A DNA stretch of 64,000 nucleotides from Curtobacterium sp. ER1/6 (GCF_001742745.1 NZ_MJAK01000009.1:52796-116795); one strand, 5' to 3'; shown: positions 1 through 8,387, counted from the first letter of the stretch. Made by a program: numbers and translations. Notes: generated from the sequence alone by a model not told the origin.

Positions 1-293
1 GATCGGGATGACGGGCGAGGGGTCGGGGGACACCTGCCGCCGTCGGCCGTGTGCGATCATCCCGCGGTTCCACGCCCCGCGAGCACGTCGGGACGCCGCT
101 CGGGGTGCGGTCGTGCGCGCCACGGGGCCTCCTCTGTCGGATCGGATCGGATCGGATCGGGTCGTTGCGGCAACGGTAGGGAACGGGTGTTTCAGCGTCG
201 TTACGGGGGAGCGACGCCGGCATCACGACCGGTGCCCGAACCCGTGACCTGATCGACGCACCACCGAAACACACGGGTGCCATCGTCGCCGTC
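1..293. other. 5' non-coding stretch ahead of urate oxidase
   Basis: I recognise no gene here; the short open frames are GC-driven. It holds a run of TCGGA pentamers at 137-160, and an inverted pair GTGTTTC (187-193) and GAAACAC (about 266-272) upstream of the urate oxidase start. The inverted pair could be a regulator site, but nothing else supports that. Confidence 0.5.
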
Positions 294-1238
294 ATGGAGA
301 TCACCGAGGCCACGTCCGCCCCCACCACCACGTCCGTCCGGCTCGGCGCGAACCAGTACGGCAAGGCCGAGGTCCGGCTCGTCCGGGTCACCCGCGACAC
401 GGACCGGCACGAGATCGAGGACCTCACCGTCACGACGCAGCTCCGGGGCGCGGCGCTCGCCGAGTCGTACACCGAGGGCGACAACGCCAAGGTCGTGGCC
501 ACCGACACGCAGAAGAACACCGTGTACGCGTTCGCGAAGGAGCACGGGGTCGGCAGCCCGGAGGAGTTCCTGCTCCGCCTCGGTCGGCACTTCGCGACGG
601 CCTTCGACTGGTACGACGGCTCGACGCTCTCGGCCGAGCAGCACGCCTGGGAGCGCATCGCCGTGGACGGGCGGGAGCACGACCACTCCTTCGTCCGATC
701 GGGTCGGGGCACGCGGACGGCGGTCGTGCAGGTCGACGGCGACGACGTGCACGTGCTCGCCGGCGTGACCGACCTCACGGTCCTGAAGAGCACCGGCAGC
801 GAGTTCCACGGCTTCCCCCGCGACGGCTACACGACGCTCGCGGAGACCGACGACCGAATCCTCGCGACCTCGGTGACCGCGCGCTGGCGCTACACGCCCG
901 AGGCCGTCGCCGCGGGCATCGACTACGACGCGGTGTACACCGGCGTGCTCGACCGGATGCTCGCGACCTTCGCCGAGCTGCACTCGCTGGCGCTCCAGCA
1001 GACCCTGTTCGCGATGGGCCGCACGGCGATCGAGGCGTTCCCCGAGATCGCCGAGGTCCGCTTCTCGATGCCGAACAAGCACCACTTCCTCGTCGACCTC
1101 GCACCGTTCGGGCTCGAGAACCCCGGCGAGGTGTTCTTCGCCGCGGACCGCCCCTACGGCCTCATCTCCGGCACGGTCGTCCGCGACGGCGTCGCCGAGG
1201 CCCCGGCGGCGTGGACGTCGGTGCCCGCGTTCGTGTGA
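294..1238 (+). CDS. uox: Urate oxidase (factor-independent uricase)
   Basis: It oxidises urate with O2 to 5-hydroxyisourate, the entry step of uric-acid catabolism in the cytosol. The 314-residue length fits single-domain uricases. The N-terminal NQYGKAEVRLVRV segment holds the conserved lysine (K24), and VVATDTQKNTVY holds the threonine (T70) of the Lys-Thr catalytic pair. The first T-fold half is followed by a second one with LVDLAPFGLENPGEVFFA near the C-terminus. The next gene starts inside its stop codon (GTGA), so the two are translationally coupled. That partner is a MobA-like protein often found near xanthine dehydrogenase, so the rest of the purine pathway is probably to the left of the window. 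Confidence 0.93.
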   Translation: MEITEATSAPTTTSVRLGANQYGKAEVRLVRVTRDTDRHEIEDLTVTTQLRGAALAESYTEGDNAKVVATDTQKNTVYAFAKEHGVGSPEEFLLRLGRHFATAFDWYDGSTLSAEQHAWERIAVDGREHDHSFVRSGRGTRTAVVQVDGDDVHVLAGVTDLTVLKSTGSEFHGFPRDGYTTLAETDDRILATSVTARWRYTPEAVAAGIDYDAVYTGVLDRMLATFAELHSLALQQTLFAMGRTAIEAFPEIAEVRFSMPNKHHFLVDLAPFGLENPGEVFFAADRPYGLISGTVVRDGVAEAPAAWTSVPAFV

Positions 1239-1840
1239 GCCCGGCCGCCGTGCGGGGCCGGCGCCGCGTGGTCGGGGTCGTCCTCGCCGCGGGTGCCGGC
1301 ACCCGGATGGGCACCCCGAAGGCGCTCGTGCGGAGCCCGGACGGCGTGCCCTGGCCGACGCTGGCGGTGGACGCCCTGCGCGGGGGCGGGTGCGCCGAGG
1401 TCGTCGTGGTGCTCGGTGCCGCCGCCGACCGCGCACGGCCGCACGTCCCGATCGCTCCCGACGTGCGGGTCGTCGTCGCCGCGGACTGGGCGGCCGGGCC
1501 GGGGGCGTCGCTCGCCGCGGGGCTGCGCGCCCTCGACGACGAGGACACCGCCTGCATCACCCTCGTCGACCTGCCGACGCTGCCCGCCGCGGTCGTCCGG
1601 CGCGTGCTCGGACCCGGGTCGGACCGCGACGTCCTGCGGCGCGCGGTGTTCGGCGAGCGGCCGGGCCACCCCGTCCTCGTCGGTCCGGACCACCACGCAG
1701 GCCTGATCGCCGCGGTGACGGCCGACCCGGCCGACCGGTCCGCGGGAGCGTGGCTCGGCCGAGCGGGCGTCACCGGAGTCGACTGCGCCGACCTGTGGGA
1801 CGGCACCGACCGGGACCGGCCGCACGAGGCGACCCGGTAG
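1235..1840 (+). CDS. MobA/MocA-like nucleotidyltransferase
   Basis: This is a 201-residue Rossmann-type NTP transferase of the family that attaches CMP or GMP to molybdopterin. The nucleotide-binding loop LAAGAGTRMGTPKAL lies near residues 18-32 with the conserved lysine at about 29, and LVDLPTLP supplies the acidic metal-binding position. I chose the GTG at 1235 because it overlaps the urate oxidase stop as GTGA; an in-frame ATG at 1211 would add eight residues and overlap the uricase more. Pairing with uricase suggests it serves a molybdenum hydroxylase such as xanthine dehydrogenase. The exact substrate (CTP or GTP) is inference. A strong hairpin follows it. Confidence 0.8.
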   Translation: MSPAAVRGRRRVVGVVLAAGAGTRMGTPKALVRSPDGVPWPTLAVDALRGGGCAEVVVVLGAAADRARPHVPIAPDVRVVVAADWAAGPGASLAAGLRALDDEDTACITLVDLPTLPAAVVRRVLGPGSDRDVLRRAVFGERPGHPVLVGPDHHAGLIAAVTADPADRSAGAWLGRAGVTGVDCADLWDGTDRDRPHEATR

Positions 1841-1861
1841 CAGCGGACCGGACCGGAGACG

Positions 1862-1901
1862 GACGGGAGGCGCGGTGCCAGCCGGCACCGCGCCTCCCGT
1901 C
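1862..1901. terminator. Bidirectional hairpin, GACGGGAGGCGCGG family
   Basis: Two perfect 18-base arms (1862-1879 and 1884-1901) flank a 4-base loop between the convergent nucleotidyltransferase and flavin oxidoreductase genes. It has no long T tract, as is usual for high-GC actinobacterial terminators. The same hairpin core recurs across the window. Confidence 0.75.
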
Positions 1902-1919
1902 GGTCGCTGGTCGCGTCGA

Positions 1920-3014
1920 CTACGCGACGCGCTCCGACACCTCGGCCATCGTCGGGTAGTCCGTGTAGCCCTCGGCCGTCGCGCCGTAGAAGAGCTCCGG
2001 GCGCGGCTCGTTGAGCTCGGCCTCCTGCTCCCAGCGCTCGGCGAGGTCCGGGTTCGCGATCGCCGCGCGGCCCACGGCCACGGCGTCGGCCAGGCCACCG
2101 TCGAGCAGCGCGATCGCCTCGTCGCGGGTCGTCATCGACGAGAAGCCGGAGTTCGCGATGAACGGTGCGCCGGCAGTGCGGCGGACGTGCTGCACGAGGT
2201 CGCTGCCCGGCTCGGCGTGCAGGACGTCGACGAAGGCGAGCCCGAGCGGCGCGAGGCCCTCGGCGACGGCCGTGTAGGTCGCACGGACGTCCGCGTCGTC
2301 CTCCTCGAGGACACCCTGGATGTTGTGCTGCGGCGAGAGGCGGATGCCGACCCGGTCCGCGCCGATCGCCTCGGCGACGGCCGTGGTGACCTCGACGGCG
2401 AAGCGTGCGCGGTTCTCGGGGGAGCCGCCGTACTCGTCGGTGCGGGTGTTCGACACCGGGGACAGGAACTCGTGCACGAGGTACCCGTTCGCGCCGTGGA
2501 CCTCGACGCCGTCGAGTCCGGCGGCGATCGCGTTACGGGCGGCACGGGCGAAGCCCTGGACGGCCTCGCGGACCTCGTCGGTGGTGAGCTCGTGCGGCAC
2601 GGGCATGTCCGCCTTCGAGCCGTCGGCGAGGTGGGTCTGCCCCGGGGCGGCGACGGCCGAGGGGCCGACGATCCGCGGGGTCTGCGAGATGTCGGTGTGC
2701 GAGACGCGACCGCCGTGCATGAGCTGCATGACGATGGTGCCGCCCCGCTCGTGCACCGCGTCGGTCACGCGACGCCAGCCGGCGACCTGCTCGTCGGTCT
2801 CGATGCCGGGCTGACCCGGGTACGAGCGGCCCTCCTGCACGGGCCAGGTGCCCTCGGTGATGATCATGCCGAGGCTCGCGCGCTGCGCGTAGTGCTCGAC
2901 CAGCAGGTCGTTCGGGATGCCCTGCTCACCGGCGCGCGTCCGGGTGAGGGGTGCCATGACGATGCGGTTGCGGAGGTGGAGTGCGCCGAGGTCGGCGGCT
3001 TCGAAGAGCTTCAC
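1920..3014 (-). CDS. NADH:flavin oxidoreductase, old yellow enzyme family
   Basis: This is an FMN-dependent TIM-barrel ene-reductase (364 residues) that reduces activated C=C bonds or nitro compounds using NAD(P)H. NRIVMAPLTRTRA near residue 16 is the FMN-binding start, LMHGGRVSH lies near 98, and the substrate pair H173/N176 sits in EVHGANGYLVHEF. It is followed by the typical NTRTDEYGGSPENR segment. The start is a GTG at 3014; reading further upstream gives low-complexity sequence overlapping another gene. It lies just downstream of a zinc-ribbon microprotein gene, and both appear to sit behind the palindrome at 3295-3306 shared with the MarR gene. A role in electrophile or peroxide stress is therefore likely. 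Confidence 0.9.
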   Translation of the reverse strand: MKLFEAADLGALHLRNRIVMAPLTRTRAGEQGIPNDLLVEHYAQRASLGMIITEGTWPVQEGRSYPGQPGIETDEQVAGWRRVTDAVHERGGTIVMQLMHGGRVSHTDISQTPRIVGPSAVAAPGQTHLADGSKADMPVPHELTTDEVREAVQGFARAARNAIAAGLDGVEVHGANGYLVHEFLSPVSNTRTDEYGGSPENRARFAVEVTTAVAEAIGADRVGIRLSPQHNIQGVLEEDDADVRATYTAVAEGLAPLGLAFVDVLHAEPGSDLVQHVRRTAGAPFIANSGFSSMTTRDEAIALLDGGLADAVAVGRAAIANPDLAERWEQEAELNEPRPELFYGATAEGYTDYPTMAEVSERVA

Positions 3015-3067
3015 GTGTCCGTTCAACCACGTGTTGCGCGGGGCAATTCCCCCGGCACGGCGGATCC

Positions 3068-3280
3068 TCAGCGACCGGGGCACACCAGCGTGCTCGAGCG
3101 GACCTGGCCCTCGGGTCGGATCACGGTGTGCTGCGAGAGCGGCTGGTGGCAGATCGGGCAGGGACGGTCGACGGTGCGGTCGTCGACGCCCTCGACGCGT
3201 CCGGCACCGATCTGCGACGGACCCATCTTCTCGATGAGCGTGCGGTTCCAGCGGTCGTACCACTTGCCGAAGCGACCCAC
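3068..3280 (-). CDS. Zinc-ribbon-like microprotein (70 aa)
   Basis: This is a small basic protein with a VGRFGKWYDRWNRTL start and a C-terminal metal-binding pattern, C41-P-x-C44-H45, H51 and C67, which looks like a zinc knuckle. I do not recognise a named family. The GTG at 3280 is preceded by AAAGGG about seven bases upstream; an ATG at 3310 would place translation across the palindrome at 3295-3306. It ends 53 bases before the old yellow enzyme gene on the same strand, so the two probably form one transcript. Function unknown; a redox- or zinc-sensing accessory is only a guess. Confidence 0.65.
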   Translation of the reverse strand: MGRFGKWYDRWNRTLIEKMGPSQIGAGRVEGVDDRTVDRPCPICHQPLSQHTVIRPEGQVRSSTLVCPGR

Positions 3281-3294
3281 GGTCCACCCTTTCG

Positions 3295-3306
3295 TTCGTG
3301 CACGAA
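3295..3306. promoter_or_regulatory. Palindromic operator TTCGTGCACGAA (copy 1)
   Basis: A perfect 12-base palindrome located 15-26 bases upstream of the microprotein GTG and just beyond the marR stop. An identical copy lies upstream of marR at 3791-3802. Two identical copies placed before the two transcription units make it the likely MarR-family operator. Confidence 0.7.
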
Positions 3307-3329
3307 CCATTCTGCCACGTGCGCCGTCG

Positions 3330-3776
3330 TCAGTCGAGCGTGTCGACCCGACCGAGCAGCTCGGTGAGGTCGTCCTTCAGCCGCTCGAGCCGCTCGACGG
3401 GCCACCCCAGTCGGTCGGCGACGGCGACGGGGACGGCTCGGGCGCGATCCCGGAGGGCGCGACCGGCCGTGGTGAGCGACACCTCGAGCTGGCGTTCGTC
3501 GACCGTGCTGCGCGTGCGGCGGACGTACCCGGACGCCTCCAGGCGCTTGAGCAGCGGGCTGAGCGTGGCGGAGTCGAGCCGCAGCTCCCGGGCGATCCCG
3601 CGCACCGACCGCGGGTCCTGCTCCCACAGGGCGAGCATCACGAGGTACTGCGGGTGGGTCAGGCCCATCGGCTCGAGGAGGTCGCGGTACAGGCCGACGA
3701 CGCTGCGGCTCGTGGCGGCCAGGGCGAAGCAGAGCTGCCGGTCGAGGGCGAGCGGGTCGACGTCGGTCGCATCCAT
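3330..3776 (-). CDS. MarR-family regulator, OhrR-like
   Basis: This is a winged-helix repressor of 148 residues. The N-terminus LALDRQLCFALAATSR matches the OhrR subgroup, where the cysteine (C16 here) is the peroxide-sensing residue. GLTHPQYLVMLALWE and LRLDSATLSPLLKRLEASGYV form the DNA-binding core, and RSTVDERQLEVSLT is the wing. The ATG at 3776 fits the family N-terminus. The palindrome TTCGTGCACGAA lies 15 bases upstream of its start and again before the downstream microprotein-flavoenzyme unit, implying autoregulation and control of that unit. No ohr peroxidase gene is adjacent, so the sensed compound may be an electrophile rather than an organic hydroperoxide. Confidence 0.85.
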   Translation of the reverse strand: MDATDVDPLALDRQLCFALAATSRSVVGLYRDLLEPMGLTHPQYLVMLALWEQDPRSVRGIARELRLDSATLSPLLKRLEASGYVRRTRSTVDERQLEVSLTTAGRALRDRARAVPVAVADRLGWPVERLERLKDDLTELLGRVDTLD

Positions 3777-3790
3777 GCACCCACGATACC

Positions 3791-3802
3791 TTCGTGCACG
3801 AA
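3791..3802. promoter_or_regulatory. Palindromic operator TTCGTGCACGAA (copy 2)
   Basis: Identical to the palindrome at 3295-3306 and placed 15-26 bases upstream of the marR ATG, where bound repressor would block its own promoter. Confidence 0.7.
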
Positions 3803-3828
3803 CGGTCGTGGCCGAGCGCCGCACGACG

Positions 3829-3877
3829 GCCGGGAGGCCCGGTGCCGGTCTCGTGGACCGGCACCGGGCCTCCCGGC
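3829..3877. terminator. Long GC hairpin after the MMPL gene
   Basis: Perfect 22-base arms (3829-3850 and 3856-3877) with a 5-base loop lie 24 bases beyond the MMPL stop. It shares the GGGAGG...CCTCCC outer stem with the window's hairpin family but differs in the inner stem. Confidence 0.7.
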
Positions 3878-3900
3878 TGGTGCGTCGTGACGCGGGTCGC

Positions 3901-6582
3901 CTACGCGCGGTGCGTCGGCGTGTGCCCCTCGTGCGCGTTGGCGTCCGGCTCGGCGTCCGCGGCGTGCGAACCGCGGTGCGCGTCGCCGTCGTCGTGGCCG
4001 CGCGCGTCGGACGGGTGCGACCGCTCGAGCTTGGCGCCCTCGACGTCGACGTCCGGCAGGATCCGGTCGAGCCACTTCGGGATCCACCAGGCGCTCCGAC
4101 CGAGCAGGTGCATGACCGCCGGGATGAGGAGCATGCGGACCACGAAGGCGTCGACGAGGACACCGAAGGCCAGGCCGAAGCCGATCGGCTTGATGGTGGA
4201 GGACTCCGAGAAGATGAAGCCCGAGAACACCGAGATCATGATGATCGCGGCCGCCGTGACCACCGCACGCCCGGCGTGCAGACCACGCTGGACCGCCACC
4301 TTCGCGCTCGCCCCGTGGGCGTACGCCTCGCGCATGCCCGACACCAGGAACAGCTGGTAGTCCATCGCGAGCCCGAACAGGATGCCGATCTCGATGATCG
4401 GCAGGAAGCTCAGGATGGGCCCCGGGTCGTGGGTGCCGAACACGGAGCTGAGCCAGCCGAACTGGTAGATGGCGGTCAGGCCACCGAACGAGGCGAGGAT
4501 CGAGAGGATGAAGCCCGCCGTCGCGGTGATCGGGACGAGGATCGACCGGAACACCAGGATCAGGATGATCAGCGACAGGCCGACGACCACCACGAGGTAG
4601 AGCGGCAGGACGTCCGCGAGCTTCTCGGACACGTCGATGTTCGCGCTCGCGTTGCCGGCGACGCCCAGCGTGATCCGCCCGTCCTCGCTCGACACGGTCT
4701 GCTCGCGGAGGTCCTTGACGAGCTCCTCGGTCGAGATGCTGTCCGGCCCACCGGCGGGCTTCACCTGGAAGGCGATGATGTCGCGGTCCTTCGACGCGCC
4801 GATCGGCAGGACGGCGTCGACGTCGGCGTTCTGCACGAGCGCCTTGCCGATCGTGACCTCGGTCGCGGTGACGTCGTCCTCCGCGATCGCCTTCGGCAGG
4901 TCGGCGACGACGAGCAGGGGCCCGTTCTGACCGGCACCGAACTCGCGCTCGAGCGCCTTGTACGCCTCGTACTGCGACGAATCGGTCGCCTCGGACGCGC
5001 CGGTCGGCAGCCCGAGCCGCATCTGGGTCGCGGGGAGCGCGATCGTCCCGAGCACGGCGACACCGGCCACGAGCGTGATCACGGCGCGCCAGGTCGACAT
5101 CGGCTTGTTCGGCACCCGGATCGACCCCGTGTCGCCGATGCGCGCGCGCTCCTTCTTCCGGAGCAGGCGCATGCCGAGCAGCGACATGAGCGCCGGGGTG
5201 AACGAGGTCGCGATGAGGATGGCGAACAGGACCGCGACCGCGCCGACGGTACCCATCAGGCCGAGGAACGGGATCCCGGTGATGTTCAGCGCGAGCAGGG
5301 CGACGATCACGGTCGCACCGGCGAACACGACGGCGTTGCCGGAGGTGCCGTTCGCGAGCCCGATCGACTCGTGCACGCCCATGCCGGCCTTGAGCTGCGT
5401 GCGGTGCCGGTTCATGATGAACAGCGAGTAGTCGATGCCGACCGCCAGGCCGAGCATCACCCCCAGCACCGGCGTGACCGAGATGAACTCGACGAGGCTC
5501 GAGAAGGACAGGGCGGCGAGCGAGGCGACGCCGACGCCGAGCACCGCGGAGAGCATCGGGACGGCCGCACCGATCACCGTGCGGAGCATGAGGAAGAGCA
5601 CGATCGCGGCGACGACGAGGCCGATGACCTCGCCCGGTCCGAGGATCGAGGGGACCCCCTGGGCGATGTCCTGCGAGACGTACACGTCGACGCCGTCGAT
5701 GCCCGCGTCGTCGGCCTTGCTGGTGATGGCGTCCTTGGTCTCCGCCGGTACCTCGTTCGTCGACGTGGTGAACTGCACGGTGCCGATCGCCGCGGACTCG
5801 TTCGTCGAGACGAAGCGGATGCCCTTCGACAGTGCGAGCAGGTCGGATCCCTGCTCGAGCTCGCGCTCGCTGTCGTCGAGCTTCGTCGTGTTGGCGTCGA
5901 TCTCCCGCTGGGCGGCCTGGATCTGCTGCTCACCCGAGGTGATCTGCTGCTGCTGCGCGTCGATCTGCGCCTGCGCCTGCGCCTGGGCGAGCTGCTGCTG
6001 GCCGGCCTGTGCCTGCGCCTGTGCGGCAGCGCTCGACGCGGCGGCTCCGGCGGCCTGTGCCTGTGCCTGTGCCTTCTGCGCGTCGAGCTGCGCCTGGGCG
6101 TCCGCGATCTGCTGCTTGCCGGACTCGAGCTGGGCCTTCTGCGCGTCGAGCTGCGCCTGACCGTCCTCGATCTGCTTCCGGCCGTCGGCGATCTGCTCGC
6201 GGCCGTCGGTGATCTTCTGCCGTTGCTCGTCGAGCTGGTCCTGGGTGGCGAAGCCGTCGCGGACGTCCTTGACGCCGTCGAGGTCCTTCAGCCCGTCGAG
6301 GAACGACGTGACCTCGGTCTTCTGCGCGTCGGTGAAGGCCCCGCCGTCCGTGGTCTCGAAGACGATCGACCCGTTGCCGCCGTTCGCCGACGGGAACTTG
6401 TCGGCGAGCTGGTCCTGCACCTGGCTCGTCTTGGTGTTCGGGATGGAGATCGCCGACGAGATCGTGCCGGCGAAGAGGCCGTACGTGAGGCCCGCGATGC
6501 CGATGATGACGATCCAGGCGATCACCACCGACCAGGCTCGTCGTGCGGAGAACCGTCCGAGACGGTAGAGGAGACCGGCCAT
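3901..6582 (-). CDS. MMPL-family RND transporter
   Basis: This is an 893-residue inner-membrane exporter of the MmpL/HAE2 type, usually moving lipids or lipophilic compounds with proton motive force. One membrane helix at about 17-37 is followed by a large extracytoplasmic loop, then two blocks of helices with VGIDYSLFIMNRHR and AMDYQLFLVSGMREAYAHG, the paired Asp-Tyr motifs of the proton relay. Unusually, the first loop carries a long Gln/Ala coiled coil (about residues 115-255) with repeats such as AQAQLDAQKAQ, and the cytosolic C-terminus is a His/Asp-rich tail. It follows tetR by about 80 bases and is probably co-transcribed and repressed by it. The substrate cannot be told from sequence. 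Confidence 0.9.
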   Translation of the reverse strand: MAGLLYRLGRFSARRAWSVVIAWIVIIGIAGLTYGLFAGTISSAISIPNTKTSQVQDQLADKFPSANGGNGSIVFETTDGGAFTDAQKTEVTSFLDGLKDLDGVKDVRDGFATQDQLDEQRQKITDGREQIADGRKQIEDGQAQLDAQKAQLESGKQQIADAQAQLDAQKAQAQAQAAGAAASSAAAQAQAQAGQQQLAQAQAQAQIDAQQQQITSGEQQIQAAQREIDANTTKLDDSERELEQGSDLLALSKGIRFVSTNESAAIGTVQFTTSTNEVPAETKDAITSKADDAGIDGVDVYVSQDIAQGVPSILGPGEVIGLVVAAIVLFLMLRTVIGAAVPMLSAVLGVGVASLAALSFSSLVEFISVTPVLGVMLGLAVGIDYSLFIMNRHRTQLKAGMGVHESIGLANGTSGNAVVFAGATVIVALLALNITGIPFLGLMGTVGAVAVLFAILIATSFTPALMSLLGMRLLRKKERARIGDTGSIRVPNKPMSTWRAVITLVAGVAVLGTIALPATQMRLGLPTGASEATDSSQYEAYKALEREFGAGQNGPLLVVADLPKAIAEDDVTATEVTIGKALVQNADVDAVLPIGASKDRDIIAFQVKPAGGPDSISTEELVKDLREQTVSSEDGRITLGVAGNASANIDVSEKLADVLPLYLVVVVGLSLIILILVFRSILVPITATAGFILSILASFGGLTAIYQFGWLSSVFGTHDPGPILSFLPIIEIGILFGLAMDYQLFLVSGMREAYAHGASAKVAVQRGLHAGRAVVTAAAIIMISVFSGFIFSESSTIKPIGFGLAFGVLVDAFVVRMLLIPAVMHLLGRSAWWIPKWLDRILPDVDVEGAKLERSHPSDARGHDDGDAHRGSHAADAEPDANAHEGHTPTHRA

Positions 6583-6664
6583 TGCGGGTGCCCCGTCCTT
6601 TCGTGGGTGGTGCTGGTGCGGTGCGGGGTGCGCCGGTGGACCCCGCGGGAGAGCGTCGGTGGTG

Positions 6665-7303
6665 TCAGTGGGACGGCATGTAGCCGGAGCGGACGCTGTG
6701 CACGAGCCGACCGAGCAGGTCGTCCCACGCGCGCAGTGCGTCCGGGGTGAGGTCGGGTCCGTCGTGCGTGAGCCAGTGGTCGGCGATGACGACGATGCCG
6801 CTCATGAGCGAGTCGACGAGCAGCGCGGTGTCGAGCGGGTCGGCACCGGGGTGGCGGCGGGCGACCTCGTCGCGGAGCCGGTCGGTGACCCGGGAGAACG
6901 CCGTCTGGGTGAGCACGGCGGCCTTCGGGTCCTCCTTGCCCGGCTCGCCGATGATCCGGTACATGCCGGAGATCGCCGGGGCCAGGTCGGCCCCGCGCGC
7001 CGCGGACTCGAGCTCCTCGAACATCGACGCCCGGCTGCCGTCGCCGACCGGCGTGCGCGCCATGTCGGCCAGGAACCGGTCGATGATGACGGACAGCTCC
7101 TGCTCGCACACGGCCAGCAGGACCTCGTCGAGCGACGCGAAGTGGTTGAAGACCGTCCGCCGGGCGATGTCCGCGCGGGCGGCGAGGTCGTCGACGCTGA
7201 ACCCACGTCCTCCGCGGTCGTCGATGAGGTCGCGGGCGGCCTGCAGGATCGCCGCACGGTGCTTCGCCTTGAGGGCGGAGCGGCGGTCGGTCGTGGTGGT
7301 CAC
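6665..7303 (-). CDS. TetR-family repressor
   Basis: This is a 212-residue regulator with the helix-turn-helix FSVDDLAARADIARRTVFNHFASLDEVL near residues 35-62 and a helical ligand domain behind it. I prefer the GTG at 7303. An ATG at 7324 is in frame, but it lies inside a perfect palindrome (7319-7332) that looks like the operator. The gene runs toward the MMPL exporter, the common repressor-pump arrangement. Divergent on the right is the beta-lactamase gene, whose promoter may overlap the same control region. Confidence 0.85.
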   Translation of the reverse strand: MTTTTDRRSALKAKHRAAILQAARDLIDDRGGRGFSVDDLAARADIARRTVFNHFASLDEVLLAVCEQELSVIIDRFLADMARTPVGDGSRASMFEELESAARGADLAPAISGMYRIIGEPGKEDPKAAVLTQTAFSRVTDRLRDEVARRHPGADPLDTALLVDSLMSGIVVIADHWLTHDGPDLTPDALRAWDDLLGRLVHSVRSGYMPSH

Positions 7304-7318
7304 GTCTGACAACACTAG

Positions 7319-7332
7319 GTGCATCGATGCAC
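7319..7332. promoter_or_regulatory. Probable TetR operator GTGCATCGATGCAC
   Basis: A perfect 14-base palindrome immediately upstream of the preferred tetR GTG, with a further GGTGCACC palindrome at about 7335-7342. It lies between divergent tetR and the beta-lactamase gene, as expected for an autoregulatory site. Confidence 0.6.
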
Positions 7333-7401
7333 TCGGTGCACCTTCTTCGAGAGCATCTTCAGGTTCGTCCCCCGACTGTTCGGCATGCTGGCGGCGTGCG
7401 G

Positions 7402-8340
7402 ATGACGAGGACGGTCCTGGCGACGATCGCGGTGTCGACGGCGCTGGCGCTGGCCGGCTGCAGCGCCGGCGGGCCCGGGGACGCACCGACCACCGACCGG
7501 GCGAGCGCAGCGGCGACGGCCGAGGGCAGCCCGCCCCCGGCGGCCCCGACGACGGACGCCGCGACGACCCGCGCCTTCGCGGCCCTCGAACAGCAGTCCG
7601 ACGCGCGCCTCGGCGTCGTGGTGATCGACACCGCCGACGGCAGCTCGATCGGGTACCGCGCCGACGAACGGTTCGCCTTCGCGTCGACGAACAAGGCGTT
7701 CATCGCGGCCGCGGTGCTCGACGCCACGAGCGCCGCGGGACTCGACGAGGTCGTGCACTACGGTCGCGACGACCTGCTCGAGTACGCCCCGGTCACGAGT
7801 CGGCACGTCGACGAGGGCATGACGGTCCGGGCGCTCGTCGACGCCGCGGTGCGGGAGAGCGACAACACCGCGGCGAACCTGCTCGTCGATCGACTCGGCG
7901 GCGTGGACGGGGTCTCGCGGTGGCTCCTCGGCATCGGCGACGACGTGACGCGCGTCGACCGGGTCGAGCCGGAGCTCAACACCGCCGTGCCGGGCGACGA
8001 GCGCGACACGACGACGCCCGCTCGGTCGGCGGCGGACCTGCGCGCCGTCCTCGTCGGCGACGCGCTCGACGCCGACGACCGTGCGCTCCTGCTGTCGTCG
8101 ATGGCGGGCACGACCACCGGCGACGGCACGATCCGGGCCGGGGTGCCCGGCGGGTGGTCCGTCGCGGACAAGACCGGCACCGCCTCGTACGGCGTGCGGA
8201 ACGACATCGCCGTCGCGCGGCCGGCGGGACGCGACCCGATCGTGCTCGTGGTGTTCACGTCGCACGACCGCGCGGCCGCGGAGCCCTCGGACGCCCTCGT
8301 CGCGGCGGCGACCCGGGTGGCGCTCGAGCGGCTCGGCTAG
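7402..8340 (+). CDS. Class A beta-lactamase, lipoprotein
   Basis: This serine beta-lactamase hydrolyses beta-lactam rings outside the membrane. All class A signatures are present: S95-T-N-K98, S153-D-N155, E189-P-E-L-N193 and K257-T-G. Residues 1-20 form a lipoprotein signal ending in LAGC with the lipidated C20, followed by a Pro/Ala/Thr-rich linker. ATG 7402 is chosen; GTG 7396 two codons upstream is an alternative. The gene is divergent from tetR and precedes a penicillin-binding protein gene. It probably reflects intrinsic resistance; the substrate range cannot be read from the sequence. Confidence 0.9.
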   Translation: MTRTVLATIAVSTALALAGCSAGGPGDAPTTDRASAAATAEGSPPPAAPTTDAATTRAFAALEQQSDARLGVVVIDTADGSSIGYRADERFAFASTNKAFIAAAVLDATSAAGLDEVVHYGRDDLLEYAPVTSRHVDEGMTVRALVDAAVRESDNTAANLLVDRLGGVDGVSRWLLGIGDDVTRVDRVEPELNTAVPGDERDTTTPARSAADLRAVLVGDALDADDRALLLSSMAGTTTGDGTIRAGVPGGWSVADKTGTASYGVRNDIAVARPAGRDPIVLVVFTSHDRAAAEPSDALVAAATRVALERLG

Positions 8341-8342
8341 TC

Positions 8343-8387
8343 GTACCGACGGGCACTGCCGGGTGCCCCGACGGGCACCGTCGGTAC
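8343..8387 (+). terminator. Hairpin after the beta-lactamase gene
   Basis: Ten-base arms GTACCGACGG (8343-8352) and CCGTCGGTAC (8378-8387), with inner GGGCAC/GTGCCC complementarity, begin two bases after the stop. Rho-independent-like, without a T tract. The remaining stretch to 8601 holds several GGTCACG repeats and no gene that I can support. Confidence 0.55.

Noticed and set aside
137..160. TCGGA pentamer run as a regulatory or phase-variable element
   Set aside because: Short, simple and about 130 bases from the nearest start codon; nothing links it to a gene.
3298..6750. Long plus-strand frame (about 1150 codons) antisense to the MMPL gene
   Set aside because: Its Arg/Asp/Glu/Gly-rich sequence mirrors the coiled-coil exporter on the other strand; no family resemblance.
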